Origin: an uncultured Pseudomonadales bacterium
Lineage (GTDB): Bacteria > Pseudomonadota > Gammaproteobacteria > Pseudomonadales > Azotimanducaceae
Length of the DNA stretch: 64,000 nt
Assembly (NCBI GenBank): GCA_958296405.1
Contig: OY282519.1
Location: 914,132 to 978,131, forward strand
Reading direction: 5' to 3'
Positions 42,940-52,768 of the stretch are shown piece after piece; positions within the stretch are counted from its first letter, which is position 1; each line of letters begins with the position of its first letter. The notes under the pieces were generated by a model, which was not told where the DNA came from, ran no database searches, and saw nothing but the letters and a program-made list of their open reading frames with translations. A program made the translations under genes and the position numbers.

Positions 42940-44283
42940 ATGTTGTTGATTCGCAACGCAGAGGTCGCGGCGTTGGCGCCGGCGGCGGGTCGTGGCGCCG
43001 CGGCACTGGATGTGCGTTGCCGCGGCGAGCGCATCGTGGAGATTGGCCGGGGCTTGGCGCCAGCGCCCGGCGAGCGGCTGCTCGATGCGCGTGGCGGTGC
43101 GCTCCTGCCTGGGCTGCACGATCATCACCTGCATAGTTTCGCCCTCGGCGCTGCGCTGCGCTCGACGCCTTGCGGGCCGCCCGAGGTGACGACCTTGGAG
43201 CAGCTGCGCGCCGCGCTTGAGAGTGCGCCGGGCGCTGGTTGGGTGCGTGGCGTTGGCTATCACGAATCCGTGGCTGGGCGGCTCTGCCGCGACCGCCTCG
43301 ATGCGCTGCTGCGCGAGCGTCCGGTGCGGGTGCAGCATCGCTCCGGCAAAATGTGGTTCCTCAATTCCGCCGGCGTCCGCGCCGCGGGTTTGGAGGCAGC
43401 ATCCGATGGCAGGATGTTCCGCGCCGACGAGGCGCTGCGCGATTGGGGCGGCCCCGGTGCGGACATTGCCGGGGCGTCGCGCCTGCTCGCGCGCTACGGG
43501 GTCACTGGCGTCACCGATGCGACGCCCGGCAATGATGTTGAGACGGCGGCGGCGCTGAAGCGACGCGGCATGCGGCAGCGCGTCGTGCTGATGGGCGGCG
43601 AATCGCTGCGCGAGGGCGCTCTGAAGATCATGCTGGACGAGCACTCCCTGCCAACGTTCGATGCCTTGCGCGGCCGCATCGAACGCGCCCACGGCGCCGC
43701 GCGCCCCGTCGCCATTCACTGCGTCACCCGCGCGGAGCTGGTGTTCGCGCTGGCGGCGCTCATCGATGCCGGAGCGGGGCGAGAAGACCGCATCGAACAT
43801 GCGTCGGTGGCGGATGCAGACGGGCTGGCGCTGGTGGTGCAGGCTGGGGTCACCGTTGTGACGCAGCCGAACTTCATCGCCGAGCGTGGTGCGCAGTACC
43901 TGCGGGAGGTGGCGCCGGCGGCGCATCCGCACCTGTATCGATGCCGCGCGTTCATCGACGCCGGCGCCCCGCTGGGCGGCGGCACCGACGCGCCGTTCGG
44001 CAAGCCCGACCCGTGGGTGGCGATGCGCGCCGCGGTGACGCGGCAAACGGCGGACGGGCGCCCGATCGGCGGCGCGGAAGCACTGACGCCGGAGCGGGCC
44101 TTGGCGCTGTTCACCACGCATCCTGCCGACCCCGGCGGTGCGGTGCGAGAGGTGGCGGTGGGCGCGTCGGCAGACCTTTGCCTGTTGGACCGCCCGTGGG
44201 CGCAGGCGCGGGAGACCCTCTTGAGCGAGCACGTCGCAGCCACCGTCATCGCCGGCGCCATCGCGTTCACGCGAAGCGCCTAA
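42940..44283 (+). CDS. Amidohydrolase family protein (YtcJ-like)
   Basis: 447 residues. N-terminal beta-sandwich LLIRNAEVA...RLLDARGGALLPGLHDHHLH with the metal-binding H-x-H motif, later histidines in AIHCVTRAEL and EHASVADADG, and the aspartate in GGGTDAPFGKPDPW. The C-terminus returns to the sandwich domain (GASADLCLLDRPW). The family hydrolyses cyclic amides or related bonds; substrate unknown. AAGGA lies about ten bases before the ATG, and a TACTAT sequence (42913-42918) may be the -10 box. Confidence 0.85.
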   Translation: MLLIRNAEVAALAPAAGRGAAALDVRCRGERIVEIGRGLAPAPGERLLDARGGALLPGLHDHHLHSFALGAALRSTPCGPPEVTTLEQLRAALESAPGAGWVRGVGYHESVAGRLCRDRLDALLRERPVRVQHRSGKMWFLNSAGVRAAGLEAASDGRMFRADEALRDWGGPGADIAGASRLLARYGVTGVTDATPGNDVETAAALKRRGMRQRVVLMGGESLREGALKIMLDEHSLPTFDALRGRIERAHGAARPVAIHCVTRAELVFALAALIDAGAGREDRIEHASVADADGLALVVQAGVTVVTQPNFIAERGAQYLREVAPAAHPHLYRCRAFIDAGAPLGGGTDAPFGKPDPWVAMRAAVTRQTADGRPIGGAEALTPERALALFTTHPADPGGAVREVAVGASADLCLLDRPWAQARETLLSEHVAATVIAGAIAFTRSA

Positions 44284-44400
44284 GGGCTGCCCCCCTCGGC
44301 GCGGGGTCTCGCGCCGTCTGCGCCGTTCAACGCGGCTTCTCGGCTAACCTATGCCGCGGCAACTCGCTGCCCACATTCACCGCGGGCGCAGAAGGGGAGG

Positions 44401-46308
44401 TTGCGACTGGTCGACAAGCTCCGTCCGTGGCTGTTGTGGGGGGTGCGCACCGGGCTGGGACTGCTGCTGCTCACGCCCCTCGTGGTCACCACCGAGACGG
44501 TGTTCCCCTATGTGGTGGGGAAGGCGGTCTACGCCCGCTCGCTCATCGAAATCGTCTTTGCGCTGTGGGCGGTGTTGGCACTGACGACGCCGGCTTGTCG
44601 CCCGCCGCGCTCCCGGCTGCTGCTGCTGCTCGGCGGCGGGCTGCTGGCGGCGCTCGCCGCCGCCGCGCTCGGCGTCAGCCCGCAGCGCAGCCTGTGGTCG
44701 AACTATGAGCGGATGGGCGGCGTCATCGACATGGCGCATTGGTTTGCGTTGGCATTGGTGTTGACAGCCGTGGTGCGTTCGCCGCGGCAATGGCGGATGC
44801 TGCTCAACGGCAACTTGGCGGTGGCGTTGACGGTGGCGCTGCTGGTGGTGCTGAGTTCGCTGGACATCCACCCGCCCTTCTATGGTGACTTGGTGGAGCG
44901 TGACTATCCGCGCCGCGCGGCGTCGCTCGGCAACGCGACCTATCAGGGTGCCTACATCTGGATCAACATGGTGTTGGCGTCGGGCTTCCTCGCTTGGTCA
45001 TTCAGTGGCGGCGATGGCGCCGGTCGCCAAGGGCGGGCGGCCGCGGCGCGGCTTTGGGGCAATCGGCTTTTCTGGGCGGCCACGGTGGCGCTTGCGTTCT
45101 GGTCGTTCAACATGAGCGGCTCGTATGGCGCGTTCATCGGGCTGGTGGCCGCGGTGTCCGGCGTCTGCTTGATGTACGCCGTGCTTGGCCAAGCGGGTGA
45201 AGTGCGTCGGCTTGCGCGCGTCGGCACCGGTGCGTTGGTGGGGGCGTTCGTTGCCTTGGGTGCGCTGTTTCTCTCCGTGACGGACAACGCGGAGATCTAC
45301 TACAACGCCCTCATGGAGCGCTTGCTGCAGATGGATTTGGAGGATCCAAGCGTGCGCGCCCGCTTGGTCTCGTGGCAAACCGGCTTGCAGGCGTTCGCCG
45401 AACGGCCGTTGCTCGGTTGGGGGCCAGACAACTACGGGGTGGCGTTCGGTCGCCATGTCGGGGAGGCCGGCGTGTCGGTGGACATCCACGATCGCGCCCA
45501 CAACGACCTCATCGAACGCGCCGCCGCCGAGGGCTTCCTCGGCCTCCTCGCGCATGTGGCGCTTTGGGCTGCCACGTTCTTCGTCATCTGGCGCGGCGCT
45601 CGACGCCTCACCGGCAGCGCGAGCGCATTGCCGGTCTTCGTGGGCGCGGTGCTGATTGGCGAGTTCGTGCAGGGGCTTTCGCTCATCGATAGCCCATCCA
45701 ACACGCTGCAATACATCCTGCTGCTTGCTTTCTTGGTGGCGGTGGAGGGACAGGTGTGTCCGCCGGTGCGCTGGCTCGGTTGGCTGGGCGGTGCGCCGGC
45801 GATGCTGAAGGCGCGCGGCCGCCGCGCTGCGCGCGCCGTGGCCGGGGCTTTGGCTGTGGCGGTCTGCGCGGGCGGCCTCGTTGCCAACGTGCAGATCCAT
45901 GCGTCGGCGCGCGCGCTCTCGGACGCCTTGGACGCAGCGGCCGCGGGGAACCCAACCGGTGCCCTTGCCGCTTTCGAGCAGGCGATGGGGGGCTTCCCGC
46001 CCCTCGCCAACGGCGCGCGGCATTTTTACTTCGCCTTTCTTGGAGATTATTGGATCAGCCTGCGCGCCCTCGAACCGGATGCCGCGGTGCGCGAGTTGCG
46101 ACGCGCAGATGCCGAAGCCGCCACCGCGGTGCAGGTGGAGCCGGAGAACTGGCGCATTGGCCACACGCTGGCGGGGCTATACCGGGCAGTCGCCCAGACG
46201 GAGCCGGGCTACGCCGCGGTGGCGCAGCGCCATGCGGCGCGGCTTGCGGAACTGACGCCGGAGTGGAGCGTCTATGACCTGCCGGTGGAGAAGGCACCTT
46301 GGCAATAG
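44401..46308 (+). CDS. O-antigen ligase/polymerase-like membrane protein (Wzy_C domain)
   Basis: 635 residues with about 11 transmembrane helices in the first 480. The periplasmic loop bears the family signature FAERPLLGWGPDNYGVAF and DRAHNDLIERAAAEGFLGLL, typical of WaaL/Wzy/PglL-type proteins. The soluble C-terminus (about 490-635) is helical and alanine-rich, resembling TPR-like repeats. It would join sugars or lipid-linked glycan to an acceptor at the periplasmic side. The start is uncertain: TTG at 44401 directly abuts a GGGGAGG ribosome-binding sequence. No other polysaccharide genes lie nearby. Confidence 0.8.
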   Translation: MRLVDKLRPWLLWGVRTGLGLLLLTPLVVTTETVFPYVVGKAVYARSLIEIVFALWAVLALTTPACRPPRSRLLLLLGGGLLAALAAAALGVSPQRSLWSNYERMGGVIDMAHWFALALVLTAVVRSPRQWRMLLNGNLAVALTVALLVVLSSLDIHPPFYGDLVERDYPRRAASLGNATYQGAYIWINMVLASGFLAWSFSGGDGAGRQGRAAAARLWGNRLFWAATVALAFWSFNMSGSYGAFIGLVAAVSGVCLMYAVLGQAGEVRRLARVGTGALVGAFVALGALFLSVTDNAEIYYNALMERLLQMDLEDPSVRARLVSWQTGLQAFAERPLLGWGPDNYGVAFGRHVGEAGVSVDIHDRAHNDLIERAAAEGFLGLLAHVALWAATFFVIWRGARRLTGSASALPVFVGAVLIGEFVQGLSLIDSPSNTLQYILLLAFLVAVEGQVCPPVRWLGWLGGAPAMLKARGRRAARAVAGALAVAVCAGGLVANVQIHASARALSDALDAAAAGNPTGALAAFEQAMGGFPPLANGARHFYFAFLGDYWISLRALEPDAAVRELRRADAEAATAVQVEPENWRIGHTLAGLYRAVAQTEPGYAAVAQRHAARLAELTPEWSVYDLPVEKAPWQ

Positions 46309-46392
46309 TCTGGAGCGCTCATCGAGGCTGTGGCGGCCCGCAGCCGATGCCAGCCGCGCATGGCAGAGCGGCCAAGCGCCCAGCGGGTGGCG

Positions 46393-47592
46393 TCAGCGAA
46401 TGGCGCCCGCTTCCCGCAACGCGCTGAGTTCCGCGCCGGCGAGCCCCAACTCACCGCCCAGCACTTCGGACGTGTGCTCGCCTAGGAGCGGCGCCCGGCG
46501 CAGTGGCACGTCCGAGGCTGACATGCGCGGCGCGAAGCCGAGCAGGGGCACCTCCCCGTGGACCGGATGGTCGATGGCGTGGACGAAGCCGCGTTCCACC
46601 AGATGCGCGTCCGTGTGCAGCTCGGCCGTGTCGAGAATTGCCGAACAGGGCACGCCGGCGTCGCCTAGGGCCTGCATCGCCTCATGCTTCGTGCGCTGGC
46701 GCGTCCACATCGCGATCTCCTCGTAGAGCGCCGCTTCGTTGTCGATGCGGGTGGAGAGGTCGGCGAAACGCTCATCGACCAGCAAGTCTGGCCGCTCAAT
46801 GGCCACGCACAGGTCATCCCAGTGGCCATCGGTGATGGGCATCACGAAGGCCCAGTCGTTGGCGCCGAACGGCTTGCAGGGATAGAGGCCCACCGGCGGC
46901 AGGCCGCCGCCGCTGCCGGCGCGTGGCGCGGCGCGTGTGCCCCATTCGCCGCCCAAGGCGATGCGTGTGCGCATGAAGTAGGTCATCGCTTCCTGCATGG
47001 AAATGTCGATGCATTGCCCTTGGCCTGTTCGGAGCCGCTGCACATAGGCCGCCAAGATGGCCATCCCCAACTGCACGCCGGTGCCTGAGTCTCCGGTGGT
47101 GGGGCCGGGGATCAGCGGCCGCCCGTCCACCTCGCCGGTGATGGACAGGGCCCCGGCGGCGGCTTGGGCAATCATGTCGTAGCTCTTGAAGCCGGCGTAG
47201 GCGCCGTGTGCGCCGAAGCCCTTGAGGCGAGCGTAGATGAGTGGCGGATGCACCGCCTTCAGCGTTTCGTACTCAAGCCCCAGCCGCTCGATGACGCCAG
47301 GCCCGTAGTTCTCCACGAATGCGTCGAAGCGCGGCAGCAGGCGCATGAAGAGGTCTCGCCCAGCGTCGCTGCGCAAGTTGATGGCGATGCTGCGCTTGTT
47401 GGCGTTCCAGTTGCAGAAGTAGGTGGAGTAGCCGTTTTCGGCGGTGCGCCCCACGGCGCGTCCCGGATCCCCAAGCTCGGGTGCTTCCACCTTCACCACG
47501 TCGGCGCCGAGCCACGCGAGCGCTTGCGTACACGAGGTGCCGGCCTCGTATTGGGTCATATCCAGGATTCTCATTCCATCGAGCGCAGGCAT
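46393..47592 (-). CDS. CaiB/BaiF family CoA-transferase
   Basis: 399 residues. Begins LDGMRILDMTQYEAGTSCTQALAWLGADVVKVEAP; the catalytic aspartate is D168 in PGPTTGDSGTGVQLGMA. The ATG at 47592 is preferred to an in-frame GTG six bases upstream. It is the third CoA-transferase gene of the window and is not closely similar to the other two. It lies between the O-antigen ligase (convergent) and the YtjB-like gene (same strand, 58 bp). Confidence 0.88.
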   Translation of the reverse strand: MPALDGMRILDMTQYEAGTSCTQALAWLGADVVKVEAPELGDPGRAVGRTAENGYSTYFCNWNANKRSIAINLRSDAGRDLFMRLLPRFDAFVENYGPGVIERLGLEYETLKAVHPPLIYARLKGFGAHGAYAGFKSYDMIAQAAAGALSITGEVDGRPLIPGPTTGDSGTGVQLGMAILAAYVQRLRTGQGQCIDISMQEAMTYFMRTRIALGGEWGTRAAPRAGSGGGLPPVGLYPCKPFGANDWAFVMPITDGHWDDLCVAIERPDLLVDERFADLSTRIDNEAALYEEIAMWTRQRTKHEAMQALGDAGVPCSAILDTAELHTDAHLVERGFVHAIDHPVHGEVPLLGFAPRMSASDVPLRRAPLLGEHTSEVLGGELGLAGAELSALREAGAIR

Positions 47593-47650
47593 GGGCACGT
47601 CTCCGAGCAGCGGTGACCATCAATTTAACCCGTTGCGGGCGGCGGCGTCC

Positions 47651-49123
47651 TCAGCCCTTCACGCTGTCCACGATGTGGCAACGGCCCAAGGTGGTGGCCG
47701 CCAAGGCGGCGACGCTGCGTTTGGCGATGGCGGTGGTACGCACACGCCCAAGTTGCTTGATGCCGCGCAGGGCGGCCTCGCTCACTGCCAGCCGGCGCGA
47801 CGGCGCGAGGGTTGCGAGCAACAGCGCGTCCGCCAAAGCGTCGCCGCGGTGCGCGTCGGTGTGCTCCGCTCGGTGCAAGGCGCAGCGGAACTGGGCGCCA
47901 TCGCGTTCAGCGGTTTCGATGCGGCGAGCGAGCTCAAGCCCGGCGGCCGTAGCTTGCAGGCCATTCGTGGCTGGGAATCGCAGCAGCGCGTCGGCGTCGC
48001 GCGGGCCGTCGGCCACGCCGCCATGGGCGCGGGCGACATCGTGCGCCACGTTTCGCGCAGCGTTTAGTGCCTTGGCCTTCGTGGCGGACGGCAAACGGTC
48101 GGCATTGAAGAGGCGCGCCACCAGCACAAGAGGCGGCTCGCGGCTGGCGGCTGCCTCGAGCGCGGCCGCTGCGGTGGGGGCTGGCGCCTTCGCTGCCGGC
48201 GTGGTGGCAAGTGCCTCCGGTTGCGGAGCTCGCTCCGCGGGTGCGTCGGGGGCATCTGGCTGGGCGGATGCATCGGACGCGTCTGGCTCGGGGACTGCAT
48301 CGGATGCGTCCGGCTCGATGGCCGTAACGGGTGCGTCCGGTTCGGTGCCCGTCACGGCCGTCTCTTGCTCGGTGGCCGTGGCCGATGCGTCCCGCTCGAT
48401 GGCTGCCTTGGATGCGTCTGGCGTTCTCTCGGTGGCGGGTGCGTCAGACACTACCTCGGTGGCAGGTATCGCGGCCTCGGCGGCGAGGGCGGGCACGGCG
48501 TCCGCAGCGCTGCCCTGCCCTCTGGAGTCGGCGGTGCTTGGCGTTGGCGTGGCAGGTTCTGCCGGGGCGGGCGGCTTGGCCCTCGCTAACCAAGCTGAAT
48601 GTAAAGCGAGGGCCAGCGCGGCCGCCAGCGCCCCAGCCCAAATGGGCCACACGCTCATGATGAGCGCCAAGGACTCGGGCTTGAAGCGGTCTGCGTCCAG
48701 CACGACCCGCGCAAAGCCCGCCAAGCTGTCGTCCACGGTCACGCTCGCCGGGTAGTGCGCGGCATTGGGTTGGCTGGTGGCGCTGCCGGCGAATGCCAAG
48801 GTGCGGCCGTCCACGGTGTAGAAACTGCAGCTCCGCACGCCGTCGAGTTCGATGATGCGCTTGGCTAGGCTCTCCAGCTCCAAGCGTTTCTGCTGCACGA
48901 CATGGGGCAAGCCGAGCTGGGCTGTCATGCTGGCCGTCGTCGCGCCGAAGCGATCCATCCGCGCTTGCGCTTGGGCGCTGAGTGCCAAGTCGATCAACGC
49001 CACTGCGGCGCCGGCGCCGGCCAACAACCCGGCCAGCGCCAGCCACGCGCACGCCGCCCACGCTGTAGACAAGCGTTTGACGATCGTGGCCAGAGGCGAT
49101 AGCGTCAAGGCGCGGCGTCGCAA
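47651..49123 (-). CDS. YtjB/AhpA-like membrane protein divergent from serB
   Basis: 490 residues. Two transmembrane segments (about 22-48 and 152-180) flank a periplasmic sensor-like domain. The cytoplasmic part begins with an alanine/proline linker and seven 9-residue repeats (235-297), then a 170-residue globular domain (about 325-490) that may be a degenerate nucleotide-cyclase-like fold. The divergent position next to serB is that of YtjB/Smp in E. coli, which is much shorter (about 215 residues) and lacks the C-terminal domain. Start is TTG; a second TTG at 49108 is possible. Function unknown. Confidence 0.65.
   Translation of the reverse strand: MRRRALTLSPLATIVKRLSTAWAACAWLALAGLLAGAGAAVALIDLALSAQAQARMDRFGATTASMTAQLGLPHVVQQKRLELESLAKRIIELDGVRSCSFYTVDGRTLAFAGSATSQPNAAHYPASVTVDDSLAGFARVVLDADRFKPESLALIMSVWPIWAGALAAALALALHSAWLARAKPPAPAEPATPTPSTADSRGQGSAADAVPALAAEAAIPATEVVSDAPATERTPDASKAAIERDASATATEQETAVTGTEPDAPVTAIEPDASDAVPEPDASDASAQPDAPDAPAERAPQPEALATTPAAKAPAPTAAAALEAAASREPPLVLVARLFNADRLPSATKAKALNAARNVAHDVARAHGGVADGPRDADALLRFPATNGLQATAAGLELARRIETAERDGAQFRCALHRAEHTDAHRGDALADALLLATLAPSRRLAVSEAALRGIKQLGRVRTTAIAKRSVAALAATTLGRCHIVDSVKG
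48233..48421. repeat. 27-bp tandem repeat, seven units, inside the YtjB-like gene
   Basis: Seven consecutive units of 9 residues (27 bp): PDASKAAIE, RDASATATE, QETAVTGTE, PDAPVTAIE, PDASDAVPE, PDASDASAQ, PDAPDAPAE (residues 235-297 of the minus-strand protein). They are acidic, alanine-rich and probably disordered or a flexible spacer. Whole units could be gained or lost without changing the frame. Confidence 0.8.
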
Positions 49124-49207
49124 GAAACGTCGGCCGCGATGGCTGGGCGCGCCGCGGCGACAGCGCCGGGTGGTTGACGTTTGGCAGGCATGGCGGCGTG
49201 GCGTCAG

Positions 49208-50434
49208 ATGGCGAGTTCTCCAATTTTACTTGCAACGGTGTCTGGGCACGATGCGCCGGGATTGTTGGCGATGCTCACATCGACGTTGGCGCGCCATCGG
49301 GCGCGGGTGCTGGACATCGGCCAAGCCGTCATCCATCGGCAGCTCAACCTTGCCATGTTGGTGCAGCTGCCGGCGGGGCAGGATGTGGCCGCGGCGCGCA
49401 AGGCGCTGTCGCAGGCGGCCCAAAGCGCCGGCGTCACGGCGCGGTTTCAGCCCATCAGCCCTGCCGCGTATCGGGACTGGGTGGCCGGGCGCGGCAAGTC
49501 CCGCTATATCGTCACGCTATTGGCGAACGGCATCAGCGCGGAGCAGTTGGCGCGCGTGGCCAGCCTCATTGAACGGCATGGCTTGAACATCGACACGGTG
49601 CGGCGCTTGTCTGGACGGGTGCCGCTGGACGGCGCGAGCGACCCGGCGCGCGCCAGCGTGGAGATGTCGGTGCGCGGCCCCGCCGCCGGGCAGCGCGAGT
49701 TGAAGGCCGCGCTTTTCGAGGCGGCCGGCGAGCTCGCGTTCGACTTCAGCGTGCAGGAAGACTCGGTGTATCGGCGCAACCGCCGCTTGGTGGCGTTCGA
49801 CATGGATTCCACCCTCATCGACGCGGAGATCATCGACGAACTGGCGGCGCGACACGGCGTTGGCGCCGAGGTTGGCCGCATCACCGCGGCGGCGATGCGG
49901 GGCGAGGTGGACTTCAAGGAGAGCCTCAAGCGGCGCGTCGCGCTCCTCGCGGGGTTGCCGGAACCTGTGCTCGTGGAAGTCGCCGCGCGCGCGCCCATCA
50001 TGGATGGCACGCATCGCTTGATGAACTCGTTGCGGCGCTTGGGTTACCGCACCGCGATCATCTCCGGCGGCTTCGAGTACGTTGGCCGCCGGCTGTGTGA
50101 CGAGCTGGAGATCGACGACCTGTTCGCCAACTCCATGACCGTGGCGAACGGGCGCCTCACTGGGGAACTGCAAGGCGACATCGTGGACGCCGTCGGCAAG
50201 GCGCGCATCCTGGCTGGGCTCTGCGAGCGCGAAGGCATCTCGCCGCATCAGGCCATCGCCATTGGCGACGGCGCCAATGACTTGCCGATGCTCACCGCGG
50301 CGGGCCTCGGCATCGCCTTCCACGCCAAATTGGTGGTGCGTGCGTCGGCCGGCCACGCCATTTCGAACTTTGGGTTGGACAGCGTGCTCTATCTGCTCGG
50401 CTTCTCAGATCGCGAGATCGCCCAAAGCCAGTAA
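49208..50434 (+). CDS. serB: Phosphoserine phosphatase
   Basis: 408 residues. Final step of serine synthesis. Two N-terminal ACT domains (about 5-80 and 100-180) precede a HAD phosphatase domain with motif I FDMDSTL at 197-203, GVDFKES-type cap residues (GEVDFKESLKRRVALL), SGGFEYVG and IGDGANDLPML. ATG at 49208 is chosen because it begins the conserved start MASSPILLATVSGHDAPGL; two earlier in-frame starts exist at 49181 and 49190. Confidence 0.94.
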   Translation: MASSPILLATVSGHDAPGLLAMLTSTLARHRARVLDIGQAVIHRQLNLAMLVQLPAGQDVAAARKALSQAAQSAGVTARFQPISPAAYRDWVAGRGKSRYIVTLLANGISAEQLARVASLIERHGLNIDTVRRLSGRVPLDGASDPARASVEMSVRGPAAGQRELKAALFEAAGELAFDFSVQEDSVYRRNRRLVAFDMDSTLIDAEIIDELAARHGVGAEVGRITAAAMRGEVDFKESLKRRVALLAGLPEPVLVEVAARAPIMDGTHRLMNSLRRLGYRTAIISGGFEYVGRRLCDELEIDDLFANSMTVANGRLTGELQGDIVDAVGKARILAGLCEREGISPHQAIAIGDGANDLPMLTAAGLGIAFHAKLVVRASAGHAISNFGLDSVLYLLGFSDREIAQSQ

Positions 50435-50500
50435 CCGTGCGCCACAGCCCAGCGCTGGGCGGGCGGCGCTATCATTGCCCGGCGCTGACGGATTGCGGGC

Positions 50501-51073
50501 ATGGCGACGTACTCCACCAATCAATTCCGGGCCGGCCTCAAGGTGTTGCTGGAAGGCGACCCTTGTTCGATTTTGGAGAACGAGTTCGTCAAGCCTGGCA
50601 AGGGGCAGGCGTTCAACCGCGTCAAGTTCAGGAACCTCAAGACCGGGCGTGTCTGGGAGCGCACCTTCAAGAGCGGCGAGACCATTGAGGGTGCGGATGT
50701 CGTCGAGTCTGACATGGAGTACATCTACACGGATGGAGATTTCTGGCACTTCATGAAGATGGATGGCTCCTACGAGCAGGTGGCGGCGTCGGCAGACGTG
50801 GTGGCGAATGTCGTCGATTGGTTGACCGAGCAGGGCGCCTATGCCGTCACCCTTTGGAACGGCGAGCCGATTTCCGTCACGCCGCCGAACTTCGTGGAGC
50901 TGGAAGTCACCACGACAGACCCCGGCCTCAAGGGCGACACGGCGCAAGGAGGGAGCAAGCCGGCCACGCTGTCCACTGGCGCGTCCATCAAAGTGCCGCT
51001 GTTCGTCAACGTCGGCGACATGCTGCGCATCGACACGCGCACGGGCGAATACGTGAGCCGCGTCAAGGCATAG
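50501..51073 (+). CDS. efp: Translation elongation factor P
   Basis: 190 residues. Helps ribosomes through polyproline stretches. The modified lysine K34 lies in [15 protein letters not shown]; the three beta-barrel domains are complete and the protein ends [11 protein letters not shown]. Directly followed (4-nt gap) by epmA, whose product attaches lysine to K34. Confidence 0.96.
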   Translation: MATYSTNQFRAGLKVLLEGDPCSILENEFVKPGKGQAFNRVKFRNLKTGRVWERTFKSGETIEGADVVESDMEYIYTDGDFWHFMKMDGSYEQVAASADVVANVVDWLTEQGAYAVTLWNGEPISVTPPNFVELEVTTTDPGLKGDTAQGGSKPATLSTGASIKVPLFVNVGDMLRIDTRTGEYVSRVKA

Positions 51074-51077
51074 CCCG

Positions 51078-51938
51078 GTGGCGGCGCAGCACTGGACGCC
51101 AGCCTGCCCGCTGTCGGCGCTCAAGGCGCGCGCCGAGATGCTGCGAGCCATTCGCGCCTTCTTCGATGCCCGCGGGGTGATGGAGGTGCAGACGGCTGCG
51201 CTGGCGTCGCGGGGCGCCACAGACCCTGCCATCGCCCCCATCACCACCGGCGATGGGGGCGTTCTGCAGACCTCGCCGGAGCATCAGATGAAGCGCCTGC
51301 TCGCCGCCGGCGCGCCGTCCATCTTTCAGATCGGGCCGGTGTTCCGCGCCGGCGAAGCCGGGCGTTGGCACAACCCAGAGTTCACGATGCTGGAGTGGTA
51401 TCGGCTGGACTTCGACGCGCCGGCGCTGATGGACGAAGTGGCGACGCTTGTGGACATGCTGCTCGGCGTCGCCGCGTATGACCGGCGTTCGTATGCAAGC
51501 CTCGTCGGCGTGCCGGCGGCGCAATTCGACGCCTTCGCGGACGACGCATTGGATTTGCGTGTGGCCGAAGCGCTGGCGGAGCTGCCGGCCGGGCGCGTGT
51601 TCATCACGGACTATCCGGCGCGTCAAGCAGCCTTGGCGCGGGTGTCGGGCCCGGTGGCGGCGCGCTTCGAGTTGGTGGTGGATGGCGTCGAGGTGGCCAA
51701 CGGCTATCACGAGTTGCAGGACGCCGCGGTGCTCCGCCAACGCATGTTGCGCGATAACGCCACGCGCTTGGAACGCGGCTTGCCGGAGGCGCCGCTGGAC
51801 GAGGCGCTGCTGGCCGCTCACGAGCATGGCCTGCCGGACTGCGCCGGCGTCGCCGTGGGCCTAGACCGTCTGCTCGCCTTGCAGCAGGGCGCTTCGAGCT
51901 TGGCGGAGGTGATGCCGTTTCCGGCGGACCGCGCCTAA
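51078..51938 (+). CDS. epmA: EF-P--(R)-beta-lysine ligase
   Basis: 286 residues, a class II lysyl-tRNA-synthetase-like protein without the anticodon-binding domain, the EpmA/PoxA/GenX type. Signatures: LKARAEMLRAIRAFFDARGVMEVQT (motif 1 region), LQTSPEHQMKRLLAAG (motif 2) and GVAVGLDRLLALQQG (motif 3). It lysylates EF-P at K34. GTG start 4 nt after efp. The aminomutase EpmB is not in the window. The stop overlaps the convergent psd end by 4 bp. Confidence 0.92.
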   Translation: MAAQHWTPACPLSALKARAEMLRAIRAFFDARGVMEVQTAALASRGATDPAIAPITTGDGGVLQTSPEHQMKRLLAAGAPSIFQIGPVFRAGEAGRWHNPEFTMLEWYRLDFDAPALMDEVATLVDMLLGVAAYDRRSYASLVGVPAAQFDAFADDALDLRVAEALAELPAGRVFITDYPARQAALARVSGPVAARFELVVDGVEVANGYHELQDAAVLRQRMLRDNATRLERGLPEAPLDEALLAAHEHGLPDCAGVAVGLDRLLALQQGASSLAEVMPFPADRA

Positions 51939-52768
51939 GCCTCAACCCCTGCTGCTGCGGCGGTGCCCAATGCCTGCCCCATCCGCACGCGAACGCCGGG
52001 CGTCAGGTGCGGCGCAAAGCGCATCGCGCCGGGCGGGAACAGCGCGATCACCGTGGAGCCCAACAGGAACCGGCCGAGCTCGGCGCCGCGCTCGAAGCGC
52101 TGGTCTGCCTCGCGAACGCGGTAAGCGCGGTAGGGGGATTCCGGGCCGCGCCAGACGGTTTCGATGCTGCGCACGATCAGCGCTCCCACCATCACTAGGG
52201 CGAAGTTGTCGAACAAGCACACCAACCGCTCGTTGCGGGCAAAGAGGCTCGGCACCGCGGCGGCGGTGCGCTGGTTCACGGCGAAGGCGCTGCCGGGCAC
52301 CTCCACCGTGCGCACAAGGCGGCCGGCCGCCGGCGCGTGGACGCGGTGGTAGTCCCGCGGGGCGAGATAGATGATGAAGAACTCGCCGCCGTCGTACTGC
52401 GCGGCGACTGCCGCGTCCGTGAGCAGGGCGGCGGCCGCAAAGCGCTGTCCCTTCGCTTGCAGCAGACGCCCATGGTTGATGCGGCCGAACTCGGTGAGGC
52501 GGCCGTCCGCGGGGCTGGTGATGGCTGCGGGGTCCGTCGGCAACGGGCGGGCGCCGGGCGCCAGCGGCCGGGTGAAGAACTCGTTGAAGGAGCGGTAATC
52601 GGCGATTCGGCTAGGCGCTGCCTCGCTCAAATCCACCGCGTAGGCGCGGGCGAAGGCGCGGATCAGGGGCTGCGCCAGCGGCGGCCAATCGGAGCGAGCG
52701 AGTGCGCCCAGGGCGCGGGAAATGGCGTGTTTGGGCAGCGCATGCTGCAAGGCGGCGAAGGTGTTCAC
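51935..52768 (-). CDS. psd: Phosphatidylserine decarboxylase proenzyme
   Basis: 277 residues. Makes phosphatidylethanolamine at the inner membrane. The autocleavage motif L-G-S-T at 236-239 (pyruvoyl group from S238) is intact; DYRSFNEFFTRPLAPGARP, SPADGRLTEFG and YLAPRDYHRVHAP are also typical. ATG at 52768. Convergent with epmA and divergent from orn; no operon partner. Confidence 0.94.
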   Translation of the reverse strand: MNTFAALQHALPKHAISRALGALARSDWPPLAQPLIRAFARAYAVDLSEAAPSRIADYRSFNEFFTRPLAPGARPLPTDPAAITSPADGRLTEFGRINHGRLLQAKGQRFAAAALLTDAAVAAQYDGGEFFIIYLAPRDYHRVHAPAAGRLVRTVEVPGSAFAVNQRTAAAVPSLFARNERLVCLFDNFALVMVGALIVRSIETVWRGPESPYRAYRVREADQRFERGAELGRFLLGSTVIALFPPGAMRFAPHLTPGVRVRMGQALGTAAAAGVEA

